Assembly: GCA_900550445.1 (NCBI GenBank)
Contig: URSF01000007.1
Coordinates: 9,504-73,503 of the forward strand
Length of the DNA stretch: 64,000 bases
Direction: 5' to 3'
Origin: an uncultured Rhodospirillaceae bacterium
GTDB taxonomy: Bacteria > Pseudomonadota > Alphaproteobacteria > CAAGCB01 > CAG-977
Shown here: positions 34,053 through 43,108 of the stretch, piece after piece
Layout of the letters: each line of letters opens with the position of its first letter
Numbering within the stretch: position 1 is the first letter of the stretch
Notes under the pieces: model-generated
Databases searched by the model: none
The model's input: the letters and a program-made list of their open reading frames with translations, nothing else
What the model was told of the DNA's origin: nothing
Position numbers and translations under genes: made by a program

Positions 34053-34189
34053 TGCGTTATCCTTCGTCTTTTGTTCTTGTTTCTGAATACCTTCGTTTGC
34101 CGCGTTGCTTGGCGGAACGATGTATATGACAAGTACTGAAAGAACAAGCGCGGCAGCAAAAAAACACTTAACTTTTTTGGGATATTCAT
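34053..34189 (-). pseudogene. Out-of-frame signal-peptide start of the flavin-reductase-like gene
   Basis: From ATG 34189 the first residues are M-N-I-P-K-K. One added base in the A6 run (34173-34178) or T7 run (34158-34164, read on minus) would continue into a hydrophobic core A-A-A-L-V-L-S-V-L-V-I-Y-I-V, an N-A-A-N-type cleavage area and the reductase frame. As written the frame is broken. Phase variation, mutation or sequencing error are all possible. Confidence 0.55.
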
Positions 34190-34333
34190 GACGACGTTCC
34201 TTCCTAAAAAGCTTCTTTCAAATATAGGGCTTTTTCATGATAAAAAAAATAAAAAAGCCTTTTTGCCAAAACAATTCCGTTTCCTGTTGCGAATAACGGC
34301 ATACGGATAACGTTTTTATGTTAACGGTTGATA

Positions 34334-35563
34334 CTAAATTTTCGGAATATCTCCGCCGGATTTTAAGCGATCGGCATATTCGGCCGTTGCCGTAAACAAG
34401 ACATCGCTGGACGAATTCAAAGCCGTTTCAACCGAATCCTGAATGACGCCCAGCGTAAAGCCGACGGCGACAACCTGCATGGCCGTATCATTGTCGATGC
34501 CGAAAAACGCGCAGGCCATAGGGATCAGCAGAATGGATCCGCCGGCCACGCCCGACGTGCCGCAGGCGCCAAGCGCGGCCAGAACGCTCATTACCATGGC
34601 GGCGGGCAGAGTCACATCTATTCCCAAAGTATGCACGGCCGTCATTGTCATAACGGTAATCGTCACCGCCGCGCCGTCCATATTGATTGTGGCGCCCAAA
34701 GGTATGGAAACGGAATAAACTTCTTTATCCAAACCCAAATCTTCGCATAATTCCATATTGACGGGAATGTTTGCGGCGGAACTTCTGGTGAAAAAAGCGG
34801 TAATTCCACTGCCTTTCAGACATTTAAACACCAGCGGATAAGGATTTCTGCGCAGCCAACAAAAAACAATCAGCGGATTAATAACCAAAGCTACAAAAGC
34901 CATTGTTCCGACCAGCAGTCCCAGCAATTTACCGTAAGAAGTAAAAATTCCCAATCCGTTTTGAGAAACGGTCGTAAAAACAATTCCCATGATGCCTGCC
35001 GGCGCGAAACAAATGATCCAGCGTACAATGGTGGTTAACGCTTCGGCAAATTGAGCGGCAACGTTTTTTGTTTCGGGTGAGGCCGTCTTTTTTAACGCCA
35101 GACCGAAAACGATCGCCCATGTCAGAATTCCGATATAGTTAGCTTTTGATAAAGCATTGACGGGATTGTCAACCAGACTGCCCAACAAAGAAAGCGCGAT
35201 TTCTTTTAATCCGCCGGGCGCGTTTCCGGCGACCGCCTGAATAAACTGCATTTTTACGGGGAAAATAAAACAGGCGGTCGTTGCAACGACTGCCGCGCAT
35301 AATGTGCTGAATAAATATAAAAAGATGATTTTGCGGAATCGGCCGGCCGCGCTGCTGTCCGCGTTGACTAAAGCGCTCAGAACCAAAGAAAAAACCAATA
35401 TCGGCGCGACGGCTTTTAAAGCATTGATAAAAAATGTGCCGAACAGCGCTATAAATTTTGCTTCGGGAGTAAAAATTCCCAGCAGCGTTCCGATAAACAA
35501 ACCGATAATAATGCGTTCAACCAACCCGATGCGGTTAAAAAAAGAAGCTATGCGTTTGATCAT
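34334..35563 (-). CDS. sstT: Serine/threonine:Na+ symporter SstT
   Basis: A 409-aa dicarboxylate/amino acid:cation symporter with about eight helices. The R-S-S-A-A-N-I-P-V-N-M region near 258-268 and the N-M-D-G-A-A near 293 match SstT and DAACS transporters. It would take up serine and threonine with Na+, a gradient the oxaloacetate decarboxylase of this window can supply. Ribosome site GGAAAAAAG is weak. Confidence 0.9.
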   Translation of the reverse strand: MIKRIASFFNRIGLVERIIIGLFIGTLLGIFTPEAKFIALFGTFFINALKAVAPILVFSLVLSALVNADSSAAGRFRKIIFLYLFSTLCAAVVATTACFIFPVKMQFIQAVAGNAPGGLKEIALSLLGSLVDNPVNALSKANYIGILTWAIVFGLALKKTASPETKNVAAQFAEALTTIVRWIICFAPAGIMGIVFTTVSQNGLGIFTSYGKLLGLLVGTMAFVALVINPLIVFCWLRRNPYPLVFKCLKGSGITAFFTRSSAANIPVNMELCEDLGLDKEVYSVSIPLGATINMDGAAVTITVMTMTAVHTLGIDVTLPAAMVMSVLAALGACGTSGVAGGSILLIPMACAFFGIDNDTAMQVVAVGFTLGVIQDSVETALNSSSDVLFTATAEYADRLKSGGDIPKI

Positions 35564-35722
35564 GATCTTTTTTCCTGTAAAATCTGCCTGCCGGGCAAAG
35601 AATATAACTTTTTTATCTTCTTGAGGAAAGAGGTTGTTTTCCTAAAGAACGGAAAATTTTTTTTCAGAACTATACAAGGCTGCGGTTCAGGACTATATTC
35701 CCTAAATCCGGAGGGATATCCC

Positions 35723-37105
35723 ATGCTTGTAAAAACTAAAAATATAGATATGACAAACGGCGCGCTGCTGCCGTCCATGTTGCTGTTCGCCCTGCCTTTA
35801 ATGGCGTCCAGTGTTTTACAGCTGTTGTTCAACGCGTCCGATATCGCCGTTGTCGGGAATTTCGGATCGACGCACTCTTTAGCCGCCGTCGGATCAACGA
35901 CAACTCTTGTCAGCCTGTTGACAAACTTTCTGATCGGATTAAGCATCGGCACAAATGTTCTTGCCTCCCGCTGTTTGGGAGCCCGCAATTTTAAAGGTTT
36001 GCGCCGTGTCGTCCATACTTCGATCGCTTTGGGGATCGTGGCGGGGCTGCTGGCCGCTGCGGCCGGTCTGCTTTTTTCCAAACGGATTTTGATCCTGATA
36101 CAGACGCCCGACAGCGTTCTGCCGCTGTCGGTTTTATATACGCGCATTTACTTTTTCGGTATGCTGCCGACGGCGGTTTATAACTTCGGTTCCGCTGTCT
36201 TGTATGCTAACGGCGATACCAGAAAACCGCTTTTGTTTTTGATCGTTTCCGGTGTAACAAACGTTATTTTAAATCTGGTTTTCGTCATTTGTTTTAAAAT
36301 GGACGTCGCAGGCGTCGCTCTGGCAACCGTTATCGCGCAGACGCTGGCCATGATTCTGGTGCTGTCCTATCTGGCGCGGCGCAGGGATTCGTCCAGAATT
36401 TATTTCAGCCGGATCCGGTTAAATCTGGAAATTGTCTGGAATATTTTAAAATTGGGGATTCCGGCCGGATTTCAAAGCTTTGTTTTCAGCCTGTCCAATA
36501 TGGTTATTCAGTCGGCGGTGAATTCTTTCGGGCCGGTATATATGGCCGGAACGGCGGCGTCGCAAAATGTTGATTGCTTTATCTGGATCAGCATGAACGC
36601 TTTTCAGCCGACGGCAACAACATTTATCAGCCGCAATATCGGCGCCGGTAATTATTCAAGAATCAATCGCATTACCTGCTGCGCTTTGATGTGCGCCTGC
36701 GCCACCGGTATTGTACTGGGTTGCCTGGCCGTGTTGTTCGGTTCCGCTCTGTTGGGAATTTACACGGGCGATCCGGCGGCGATCGCGGCGGGATTGATCC
36801 GGCTGCGTATGGTCGGCGTTCCGTATGCTTTGTGCGGATTGATGGACGTTATGACGGGAGCGCTGCGCGGACTGGGATCATCACTTTTGCCGGCCGTCAT
36901 CGCTCTGGCGGGGGCATGTGGACTGCGGTTGGTCTGGATTGCGACGATTTTTCAAATTCCGCGGTATCATACGTTTGAATTTTTATTCCTGTCGTATCCG
37001 CTTTCCTGGATCGTGACTTTTGCCGCTTTGGGAACGGCGTATTTTTTCGTCCGCGGGAAATATCCGAAAAAAAATCAGGAGCAATTGATTACGTCAATCG
37101 TATAA
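35723..37105 (+). CDS. MATE-family multidrug efflux protein
   Basis: A 460-aa protein with 12 predicted helices in two homologous halves, typical of MATE exporters (NorM/DinF). Family marks include L-P-L-M-A-S-S-V-L-Q-L-L-F-N near residue 20-33 and G-A-L-R-G-L-G near 378. GGAGGG precedes the ATG at 35723; the longer ORF from 35621 lacks one. These exporters use Na+ or H+. Its 3' end overlaps the converging inhibitor gene by 31 bases. Confidence 0.85.
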   Translation: MLVKTKNIDMTNGALLPSMLLFALPLMASSVLQLLFNASDIAVVGNFGSTHSLAAVGSTTTLVSLLTNFLIGLSIGTNVLASRCLGARNFKGLRRVVHTSIALGIVAGLLAAAAGLLFSKRILILIQTPDSVLPLSVLYTRIYFFGMLPTAVYNFGSAVLYANGDTRKPLLFLIVSGVTNVILNLVFVICFKMDVAGVALATVIAQTLAMILVLSYLARRRDSSRIYFSRIRLNLEIVWNILKLGIPAGFQSFVFSLSNMVIQSAVNSFGPVYMAGTAASQNVDCFIWISMNAFQPTATTFISRNIGAGNYSRINRITCCALMCACATGIVLGCLAVLFGSALLGIYTGDPAAIAAGLIRLRMVGVPYALCGLMDVMTGALRGLGSSLLPAVIALAGACGLRLVWIATIFQIPRYHTFEFLFLSYPLSWIVTFAALGTAYFFVRGKYPKKNQEQLITSIV

Positions 37106-37464
37106 ACGACTTTTTGATCTGTTTGTTCGTTCGGTTTTTCCCATGGGCGGAAATAATATCCCGTTACGGTTACCGTTCCTTTTCGCGCCGCCGTAAAGGA
37201 ATATTCTTTTATGCCGCCCGCGCCGATCAAAGACGTATCGGGGGCGATATAAGTTTCAGCCGTATCCGTAATTGTATTTTGTTTTGCGGGGGTAATAAAA
37301 AACTGCCAGGAATAACCCGTCGTCGGGTTTTCGTCCAGACTGATTATCACCTTTTGGCCGGCACATACGGTTTGATGCGTTCCGCTGTTTTTGTCGGATA
37401 ATTTTAACGGCGTGGAACACGCCGTTAAAAAAACAAGTATAAAAACAAAAATATGTTTTTTCAT
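37075..37464 (-). CDS. Chagasin-type cysteine protease inhibitor lipoprotein (I42)
   Basis: A 129-aa lipoprotein: signal peptide with lipobox L-T-A-C (C16), then the chagasin loop N-P-T-T-G-Y-S-W at 46-53. Later comes the G-A-G-G-I-K-E-Y-S-F loop and an R-P-W-E motif near 108-111. All three loops that plug papain-like proteases are present. A role against host or own cysteine proteases is inferred. Small and complete. Confidence 0.88.
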   Translation of the reverse strand: MKKHIFVFILVFLTACSTPLKLSDKNSGTHQTVCAGQKVIISLDENPTTGYSWQFFITPAKQNTITDTAETYIAPDTSLIGAGGIKEYSFTAARKGTVTVTGYYFRPWEKPNEQTDQKVVYTIDVINCS

Positions 37465-37469
37465 AAAAC

Positions 37470-38243
37470 TTATATGCCCAGTTTTCTGAATTCTTCCAAT
37501 TCTTCGACCGTATTGATATCGGCCGGCGCGGCTTCGTTCAATTTGATTTTGTCAACGATCAGCGCCTGCATGTGGTAGCCGTTTTGCAGGAATCTTAACT
37601 GTTCCAGTTTTTCACGTTTTTCCAAAACGGCTTCTTTCATGTTCAGGAATTTTTTCAATACGTCCGTTTTGAAAACGTAAATGCCGATATGATGATAATA
37701 ATCCTGATAAGCGCATGTGTCCGGATCGCGGATATAAGGAGCCAAAGCGCGTGTAAAATAAACGGCGCGTCCTTGCGTTTCCCCTTTTTCCAATCCCATG
37801 ACAATTTTAACGTTATTGGGATTTTCGGCGTCTTTTAAAGTTTTAAAGACCATTCCGCAGGTTGCGATATCGCAGTTTGTTTCTTCGATAATTTTAATCA
37901 GCCTGTTGTTGATTGCCGGATCGACGTTAATGTTGTCGCCCTGAAAGTTAACGGCGACGTCGTATTTTGTGCCGTCGGGATCAATCTGTTTTAAAGCCGT
38001 GGCGATTCTGTCCGTGCCGGAAGGCAGATTCGGATCGGTTAAAACGCACTGAGCTCCGAATTTTTTGGCTTCTTCCATAATTTTTTCATCGCCGCAGGCA
38101 ATGCAGACGTCGCCGTCAATGGCGGCTTTGACGTTTTCATATACGCGCTGAATCAGGGTTTTGCCGTTAATGTCCAGCAGCGGTTTGTTCGGCAGACGGG
38201 TTGCGGCCAGTCTGACCGGGATCATTGTAATGACTTTACTCAT
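37470..38243 (-). CDS. kdsB: CMP-Kdo synthetase
   Basis: A 257-aa cytidylyltransferase that activates Kdo for lipid A-core assembly. Early I-P-V-R-L-A-A-T-R-L-P-N-K-P and the N-F-Q-G-D-N region near 100 are typical. GAGGAAAAA sits before the ATG at 38243, preferred to 38255. The organism therefore makes Kdo-containing LPS. The HAD gene lies 15 bases upstream in the same operon. Confidence 0.93.
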   Translation of the reverse strand: MSKVITMIPVRLAATRLPNKPLLDINGKTLIQRVYENVKAAIDGDVCIACGDEKIMEEAKKFGAQCVLTDPNLPSGTDRIATALKQIDPDGTKYDVAVNFQGDNINVDPAINNRLIKIIEETNCDIATCGMVFKTLKDAENPNNVKIVMGLEKGETQGRAVYFTRALAPYIRDPDTCAYQDYYHHIGIYVFKTDVLKKFLNMKEAVLEKREKLEQLRFLQNGYHMQALIVDKIKLNEAAPADINTVEELEEFRKLGI

Positions 38244-38258
38244 TTTTCCTCGCAAATT

Positions 38259-38915
38259 TTATTTTTGGGCTAAAAGCCAGGTTTTGAATTCCTCCAGACT
38301 GTGCATTTCGGGAATCCATTTCATATCTTCGGGCAGATCGGTTGTAAATTCACAGCGGTAACGCACCGGGTGCGCGCCGACATTAATGGCGGCATGCTGA
38401 TTGTAGATTCTGTCATCAACCAGAACGGTTTCTTCGGCTTTTAACCCGTATTTGTCAAAGCAGGCTTTCAACATGTCTTCTTTTGCCGTGTCATGCATGA
38501 ATTTGCCGTGCTGCACACATTCAATCGTTAAGAAGTCGGTGACATCTTTTAACAATTCGTTCAACAGCTTTTTTTTCGTTTCCACGTCAAAAGTCGCGGA
38601 CATGGTAAACTGCTTGTATCCCAGACGGTTTAATTCGCGCAGAGTTTCAACGACGTGCGGATATAACGGCCGGTTGTTGAAAAATTCCGGCGAATGACAG
38701 AAATCGTAATCCATCTGCGTTCCCATGGTGGGATGAGTTTTTAATTCCAACGCGCCGTATTTCGGCTGTATCGGCAAAACTGTGGGCAGATCTTCCCATT
38801 TCAGACCGGCATAAGTGTCTTTGTAGTTCGGGTGATTGGTCAGGAAGTTAAAGTAGGCGAAATTCAGATTTGCCAGGACTCCGTCAACGTCCCAAAAGAT
38901 ATTTTTAATAGCCAA
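38259..38915 (-). CDS. HAD-superfamily hydrolase
   Basis: A 218-aa HAD enzyme. Motif I D-V-D-G-V is at 9-13 (nucleophile D9), a motif II-like S-A-T-F near 105, and motif IV V-D-D-R near 167. It is cotranscribed with kdsB. It is longer than KdsC and differs after motif I, so it is not clearly the Kdo-8-phosphate phosphatase. Substrate unknown. Confidence 0.8.
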   Translation of the reverse strand: MAIKNIFWDVDGVLANLNFAYFNFLTNHPNYKDTYAGLKWEDLPTVLPIQPKYGALELKTHPTMGTQMDYDFCHSPEFFNNRPLYPHVVETLRELNRLGYKQFTMSATFDVETKKKLLNELLKDVTDFLTIECVQHGKFMHDTAKEDMLKACFDKYGLKAEETVLVDDRIYNQHAAINVGAHPVRYRCEFTTDLPEDMKWIPEMHSLEEFKTWLLAQK

Positions 38916-38997
38916 GTAAGTTCTCCTGAATTAAAAATCAACCTGTTCAGGATAGACGGACGATCCTGTCAATGCAAGCAAAAAGGCCCGGAAGCCG

Positions 38998-40317
38998 TTA
39001 CAGCTGCTGTCCGAACAGATCGTATTCGTCCGCGCCGGTAATTTTTACACGTACGAAACCGCCGGGGGCCGCGGGCGTTTTTCCGGTGAAAAAGACTTTG
39101 CCGTCAACATCGGGGCCGTTGGAAAAATCACGTCCGAAATACATGTTTTCCTCTTCGTCGAACCCTTCGCACAGGACGTCGCGGATCTGTCCGATGCAGC
39201 TTTGCTGATAATTCCGGCTGATCTCCGCTTGCGTCGACATCAAAGCGTCGAAACGTTCCCGTTTGACGGCGTCGTCAATCTGGTCCGCAAAATCAAAAGC
39301 CGGCGTACCCTCTTCGCGCGAATAAACAAAAGCCCCCAGACGGTTGAGTTTTGTTTCTTTGACAAAATCAAGCAGCTCTTCAAATTGTTCGTCCGTTTCG
39401 CCGGGAAATCCGACAATAACGGTCGTACGAATGACAATATCCGGAATTTCGCGGCGCAGCTTTTCAATAACGGATTGAATTTGCGCTTTGTTTCCGTGAC
39501 GGTTCATGCGTTTTAACACAGGGTCGCTGACGTGTTGAATCGGCATGTCGATATAGGGCAAAACACGCGGATTGTCGCGCATTTCCGTAATTAATTCGTC
39601 CGTAATTTTATCCGGATAACAATAAAAAAGCCTGATCCACGGAAACGTTGTTTCCTTTCCCAAACGACGCAGCAGCTCCGCCGGCATATTTTTATGATAT
39701 AAATCAATGCCGTAGCGCGACGTGTCTTCGGCAATCAGATTCAGCTCTTTCGCGCCGGCTGCTTCCAGATCTTGCGCTTCTTCAATAATGCTTTCGATCG
39801 TGCGGGAACGGTAACGGCCGCGGATTTTCGGAATCGCGCAATAGGAACAGCGGTTGTCGCAGCCTTCGGATATGCGCAGAAAAACGCCCGGATTGTCGTC
39901 GGACAGCATGCGTTCTCCTTCGATCGGCGTTTGTTCGTAATCGCTGAACAGCTGATACTTTTCCGCTTCAAACGCTCTTCCGATCACATCGGCAATCTGA
40001 TGAATGCCGCCCAGCCCGACCACCGCGTCGATTTGCGGCAGTTTTTGCATAATCCGTTCGCGCCAGCGTTCAACCAGGCAGCCGGTTACAATCAGCTTTT
40101 TCAATTTTCCGGTTTTTTTTAATTTGGCAATTTCTTTGATTGTTTCAACGGATTCTTCTTTGGCGTCGCCGATAAAACCGCAGGTGTTGATTAAAATAAC
40201 GTCCGCCTCGCCGGCGTCGCCCGTAATTTCGTATGCCGCGTTGTCCAGATGCGCGAGCATCATTTCAGTATCAATCGTGTTTTTGGAACACCCCAGAGAA
40301 ATAAATCCGATTTTCAT
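38998..40317 (-). CDS. rimO: Ribosomal protein uS12 methylthiotransferase
   Basis: A 439-aa radical-SAM enzyme that methylthiolates an aspartate of S12. The auxiliary cluster cysteines are C10, C46 and C80, and the radical-SAM cysteines are C153, C157 and C160 (C-D-N-R-C-S-Y-C). A TRAM domain ends the protein (about 375-439). L-G-C-S-K-N-T-I-D-T-E fits RimO rather than MiaB. The ATG at 40317 gives the usual length. Confidence 0.93.
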   Translation of the reverse strand: MKIGFISLGCSKNTIDTEMMLAHLDNAAYEITGDAGEADVILINTCGFIGDAKEESVETIKEIAKLKKTGKLKKLIVTGCLVERWRERIMQKLPQIDAVVGLGGIHQIADVIGRAFEAEKYQLFSDYEQTPIEGERMLSDDNPGVFLRISEGCDNRCSYCAIPKIRGRYRSRTIESIIEEAQDLEAAGAKELNLIAEDTSRYGIDLYHKNMPAELLRRLGKETTFPWIRLFYCYPDKITDELITEMRDNPRVLPYIDMPIQHVSDPVLKRMNRHGNKAQIQSVIEKLRREIPDIVIRTTVIVGFPGETDEQFEELLDFVKETKLNRLGAFVYSREEGTPAFDFADQIDDAVKRERFDALMSTQAEISRNYQQSCIGQIRDVLCEGFDEEENMYFGRDFSNGPDVDGKVFFTGKTPAAPGGFVRVKITGADEYDLFGQQL

Positions 40318-40375
40318 GCAGTCCTGCCGTTTAAAGTTTGTTATGCCGGTATAATGCGGCGGCATGAATGCGAAG

Positions 40376-40807
40376 TCAAACCGATAAACGGCCGATTCTG
40401 TTTTTTTCCGATTTAAGCAGATCTTTTAAAGTGACTTCCTGCATTTGTTTTTTTATTTTTTTGTTCAGGGCGGACCATACTTTGCAGGCCGAACAGTCGC
40501 CGGATTTTTTGCAGAAAGTCTTGTCCGCGACACATTCGACAATGCAAACAGGCCCCTCCATCGCTTCGATAATATCCAGCAGTGTGATTTCTTTGGGCGG
40601 TTTTGCCAGTTGTAATCCGCCTTTTGCCCCGCGCAGGGAAATAATCAGACCGGCTTTGTTCAAACTGAGAATCAGACGACTGATATATTTTTCCGAAATC
40701 TGCTGGGACTGAGCGATTTCTTTCATTTGCCGCGGGCTCTCTTTGGCATGTAACGCCAGATCCAGCAGAATACGCAGTCCGTAACGTCCTTTTGTCGATA
40801 TTTTCAT
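40376..40807 (-). CDS. Rrf2-family regulator (IscR/CymR-like)
   Basis: A 143-aa winged-helix regulator with the Rrf2 opening (K-I-S-T-K-G-R-Y-G) and five cysteines (C88, C92, C99, C105, C108), enough for an Fe-S cluster. Exact IscR spacing is not kept. It is divergent from a cysteine-rich peptide and cysK, so control of cysteine or Fe-S supply is a fair inference; CymR plays such a role in Firmicutes. A site overlapping the promoter at 40891 could be its operator. Confidence 0.82.
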   Translation of the reverse strand: MKISTKGRYGLRILLDLALHAKESPRQMKEIAQSQQISEKYISRLILSLNKAGLIISLRGAKGGLQLAKPPKEITLLDIIEAMEGPVCIVECVADKTFCKKSGDCSACKVWSALNKKIKKQMQEVTLKDLLKSEKNRIGRLSV

Positions 40808-40890
40808 GCGGCTTCCTTTCCTTTAAATTACCTTATACCATGATTTGCCGGAAAAAATAAGCCCTGTTTTTTTAAACACTACTAATTTGG

Positions 40891-40918
40891 TTGACTTTTT
40901 AAAAAAACGTTCCATAAT
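40891..40918 (+). promoter_or_regulatory. Promoter of the cysteine-rich peptide / cysK
   Basis: TTGACT (40891-40896), 16 bases and CATAAT (40913-40918). ACTACTAATTTGGTTGAC, partly dyad-like, covers the -35 and could bind the divergent Rrf2 regulator. Confidence 0.6.
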
Positions 40919-40954
40919 AAATAATGTTTTCACTTGAACGGGAAAGGACATAAA

Positions 40955-41080
40955 ATGAAAAAAACGCTTATGTTTGCATTTGCCTGCCTGCTTTATGCTT
41001 CCGGCGCGGCGGCGGCCTGTGATTGCCCGGTTCGGCCGTGCGGGTGCGGCGCGACGGTTCAGTGCGGCTGCGGAAAGTAA
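40955..41080 (+). CDS. Small exported cysteine-rich peptide
   Basis: A 41-aa ORF with GGAAAGGA upstream. Residues 1-20 form a signal peptide (M-K-K-T-L, hydrophobic core, A-S-G-A-A-A-A). The mature part of about 21 residues holds six cysteines in C-x-C pairs (C-D-C, C-G-C, C-G-C), the density seen in metallothioneins. It lies between an Rrf2 regulator and cysK, with a strong terminator after it. I do not know a named family. Metal binding or thiol buffering in the periplasm is inferred. Confidence 0.7.
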   Translation: MKKTLMFAFACLLYASGAAAACDCPVRPCGCGATVQCGCGK

Positions 41081-41097
41081 CGAACAAATTCGATTCA

Positions 41098-41126
41098 GGG
41101 CTTTCCGGCGGGAAAGCCCGTTTTTT
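41098..41126 (+). terminator. Terminator between peptide gene and cysK
   Basis: A 9-bp perfect stem (GGGCTTTCC / GGAAAGCCC) followed by a T run. It may attenuate read-through to cysK 18 bases later. Confidence 0.85.
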
Positions 41127-41143
41127 ATTGAGAAGGATAGAAA

Positions 41144-42076
41144 ATGACAAAGATTTATAAAACAGTTTCTGAACTAATCGGCCGGACGCCGTTAATGGAA
41201 TTGTCGAATTATGAAAAAGCCGAAAACCTCGGCGCGGTTGTGCTGGCAAAACTGGAAATGTTCAATCCCGCGGGATCCGTCAAGGACAGAGTGGCTTTGG
41301 CAATGATTAACGACGCCGAACAAAAGGGATTGTTAAAACCGGGATCAGTCATTGTCGAACCGACCAGCGGTAATACGGGGATCGGTCTGGCCTGCGTCGG
41401 GTTGTCGCGCGGATATAAGGTTATTTTGACCATGCCCGAAACGATGAGCGTTGAACGGCGCAGTCTGTTAAAAGCGTACGGAGCCGAAATTGTTTTGACC
41501 GAAGGGGCCAAAGGCATGGCGGGCGCGGTGGAAAAGGCGCGGGAGATTGCTCAAGAAACGCCTGACAGCTTTATTCCGGGGCAGTTTTCTAATCCGGCGA
41601 ATCCTGCGGCGCACGAAGCGACGACCGGACCCGAAATTTGGCAGGATACAGACGGCAAAGTCGATATTTTTGTTGCCGGAGTCGGAACGGGCGGCACATT
41701 AACCGGCGTCGGCCGGTATTTGAAATCCAAAAAACCGGAAGTTAAAGTCATTGCCGTTGAACCTGACGCGTCGCCTCTTTTGTCCGAAGGAAAAGCCGGC
41801 CCTCACCCGCTGCAGGGGATCGGGGCGAATTTTATTCCGGAAACGCTGGATCGTCATATTTATGATGAAATTATCCGCGTTACGGGGGCGCAGGCTTTTG
41901 AAACCGGCAGAACGCTGGCGCGTAAAGAAGGAATTTTGGCGGGCATTTCTTCCGCGGCGGCCGTTTATGCCGCGGCGCAGGTTGCAAAAAGGCCGGAAAA
42001 CAAAGGAAAAACAATTGTCGTTTTATTGCCCGACACGGGGGAAAGATATTTATCGACCCCGATGTTTTCCGAATAA
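41144..42076 (+). CDS. cysK: Cysteine synthase A
   Basis: A 310-aa PLP enzyme that makes cysteine from O-acetylserine and sulfide. The PLP lysine is K47 in G-S-V-K-D-R; T-S-G-N-T-G near 74-79 and the G-T-G-G-T phosphate loop near 181-185 are present. AGAAGGA precedes the ATG. It may share the promoter of the cysteine-rich peptide. Confidence 0.95.
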   Translation: MTKIYKTVSELIGRTPLMELSNYEKAENLGAVVLAKLEMFNPAGSVKDRVALAMINDAEQKGLLKPGSVIVEPTSGNTGIGLACVGLSRGYKVILTMPETMSVERRSLLKAYGAEIVLTEGAKGMAGAVEKAREIAQETPDSFIPGQFSNPANPAAHEATTGPEIWQDTDGKVDIFVAGVGTGGTLTGVGRYLKSKKPEVKVIAVEPDASPLLSEGKAGPHPLQGIGANFIPETLDRHIYDEIIRVTGAQAFETGRTLARKEGILAGISSAAAVYAAAQVAKRPENKGKTIVVLLPDTGERYLSTPMFSE

Positions 42077-42079
42077 AGC

Positions 42080-43108
42080 TTAAAAAGTCGATTTTTCAAG
42101 CGTGACGGTCGTGTCCAGTCGCAGCAACAGATCTGTTATGCGGCGCAGGAAAGTGCCGTTCAGTACGCGCAGAGGAACTTCTTTGCCCGGTTTGCTCTGA
42201 AAACTGATTTTGTCGGGTGATTTGATAAACGCGGCGATTGTCTGTGCGATATCCGCGTTTCTTTGCCTGTGCGCGTTTGAAAAAGACAGATAAGAAACGA
42301 TTTTCTGAATTTCCCGATTGTCCAGTTCTGCCGGACTGGGAGCATTCGGCTGACGCAGATAAAGTGTATCAATATACCGTTTATATCCTTTGACCAATGC
42401 CGTTTCCGTATAGGAAAACGATAGCGCGGTAATGACGGCGCCTTCTAAGAAATTTTTCAAATCTGCGGCCGGATTGCCTTTTTGCACTAAATGTTTAAAA
42501 GCCAAAATCAACTGCCCCTGCTGGGCGTTGGAAATATTATTCAAGGAAACGTCAAAGTTCCAGCGGCCCAGACATTTATCGGAAATATCCGCGGAAAGCA
42601 TCATTTTTTTCGCCGTCGGATAATATGTGTATTCGCCTTTAACGCCGGCGGAAACGTTATTGCAACCGGCCAGCATGACGGCGTACAGCGGGTAATTCAA
42701 AATGTCCGCCGCCGGATTGAAAAGAGCCAGTGAATCAATAACGCTTTCATCTGATTTTTTCAATATCCGGGCAATATCGACCAGACGGAAAGAAATATTT
42801 TCGGCGCTGAAAGACAATTTTGTCGCGATATGTCCGCTTTCCTTATAGTTGTGAATAACAAATTCCTCTGTTTTGTTCGCCAGCCCCGGCAGAACCTGCA
42901 GCCGAACCGAAACGTTTTTTAAAACGGCGACATCGGAAACCGATAAAGACAGATCCTGATATGATACGCTGTTGTTCAAACGGTTCCGCGTCAGAAAATA
43001 ATGAATGTTTTTTTCTTCTTCGTCTTTTTGCAGCAGAACCATGAACACGCCGCAGGCCGAAAACAGCAGAAACAGAATCGTAACGGCGACCCACATGCTT
43101 TTTGTCAT
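42080..43108 (-). CDS. Membrane-anchored periplasmic protein of unknown function
   Basis: A 342-aa protein with one N-terminal helix (about 5-26) and a long soluble part rich in alternating hydrophobic residues and serine. The helix is followed by a K-D-E-E-E-K stretch. I do not recognise a domain. Its start overlaps the stop of the preceding exported protein by four bases, so the two act together. Its 3' end lies four bases from cysK (converging). Confidence 0.6.
   Translation of the reverse strand: MTKSMWVAVTILFLLFSACGVFMVLLQKDEEEKNIHYFLTRNRLNNSVSYQDLSLSVSDVAVLKNVSVRLQVLPGLANKTEEFVIHNYKESGHIATKLSFSAENISFRLVDIARILKKSDESVIDSLALFNPAADILNYPLYAVMLAGCNNVSAGVKGEYTYYPTAKKMMLSADISDKCLGRWNFDVSLNNISNAQQGQLILAFKHLVQKGNPAADLKNFLEGAVITALSFSYTETALVKGYKRYIDTLYLRQPNAPSPAELDNREIQKIVSYLSFSNAHRQRNADIAQTIAAFIKSPDKISFQSKPGKEVPLRVLNGTFLRRITDLLLRLDTTVTLEKSTF

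Noticed and set aside
34216..34265. Terminator of sstT
   Set aside because: A GGCTTTTT/AAAAAGCC stem exists, but on minus it lacks a following T run; on plus it has one but no gene precedes it.
38259..38915. KdsC (Kdo-8-phosphate phosphatase)
   Set aside because: It is next to kdsB and has D-x-D-G-V, but it is longer than KdsC and diverges after motif I, so only HAD hydrolase is claimed.
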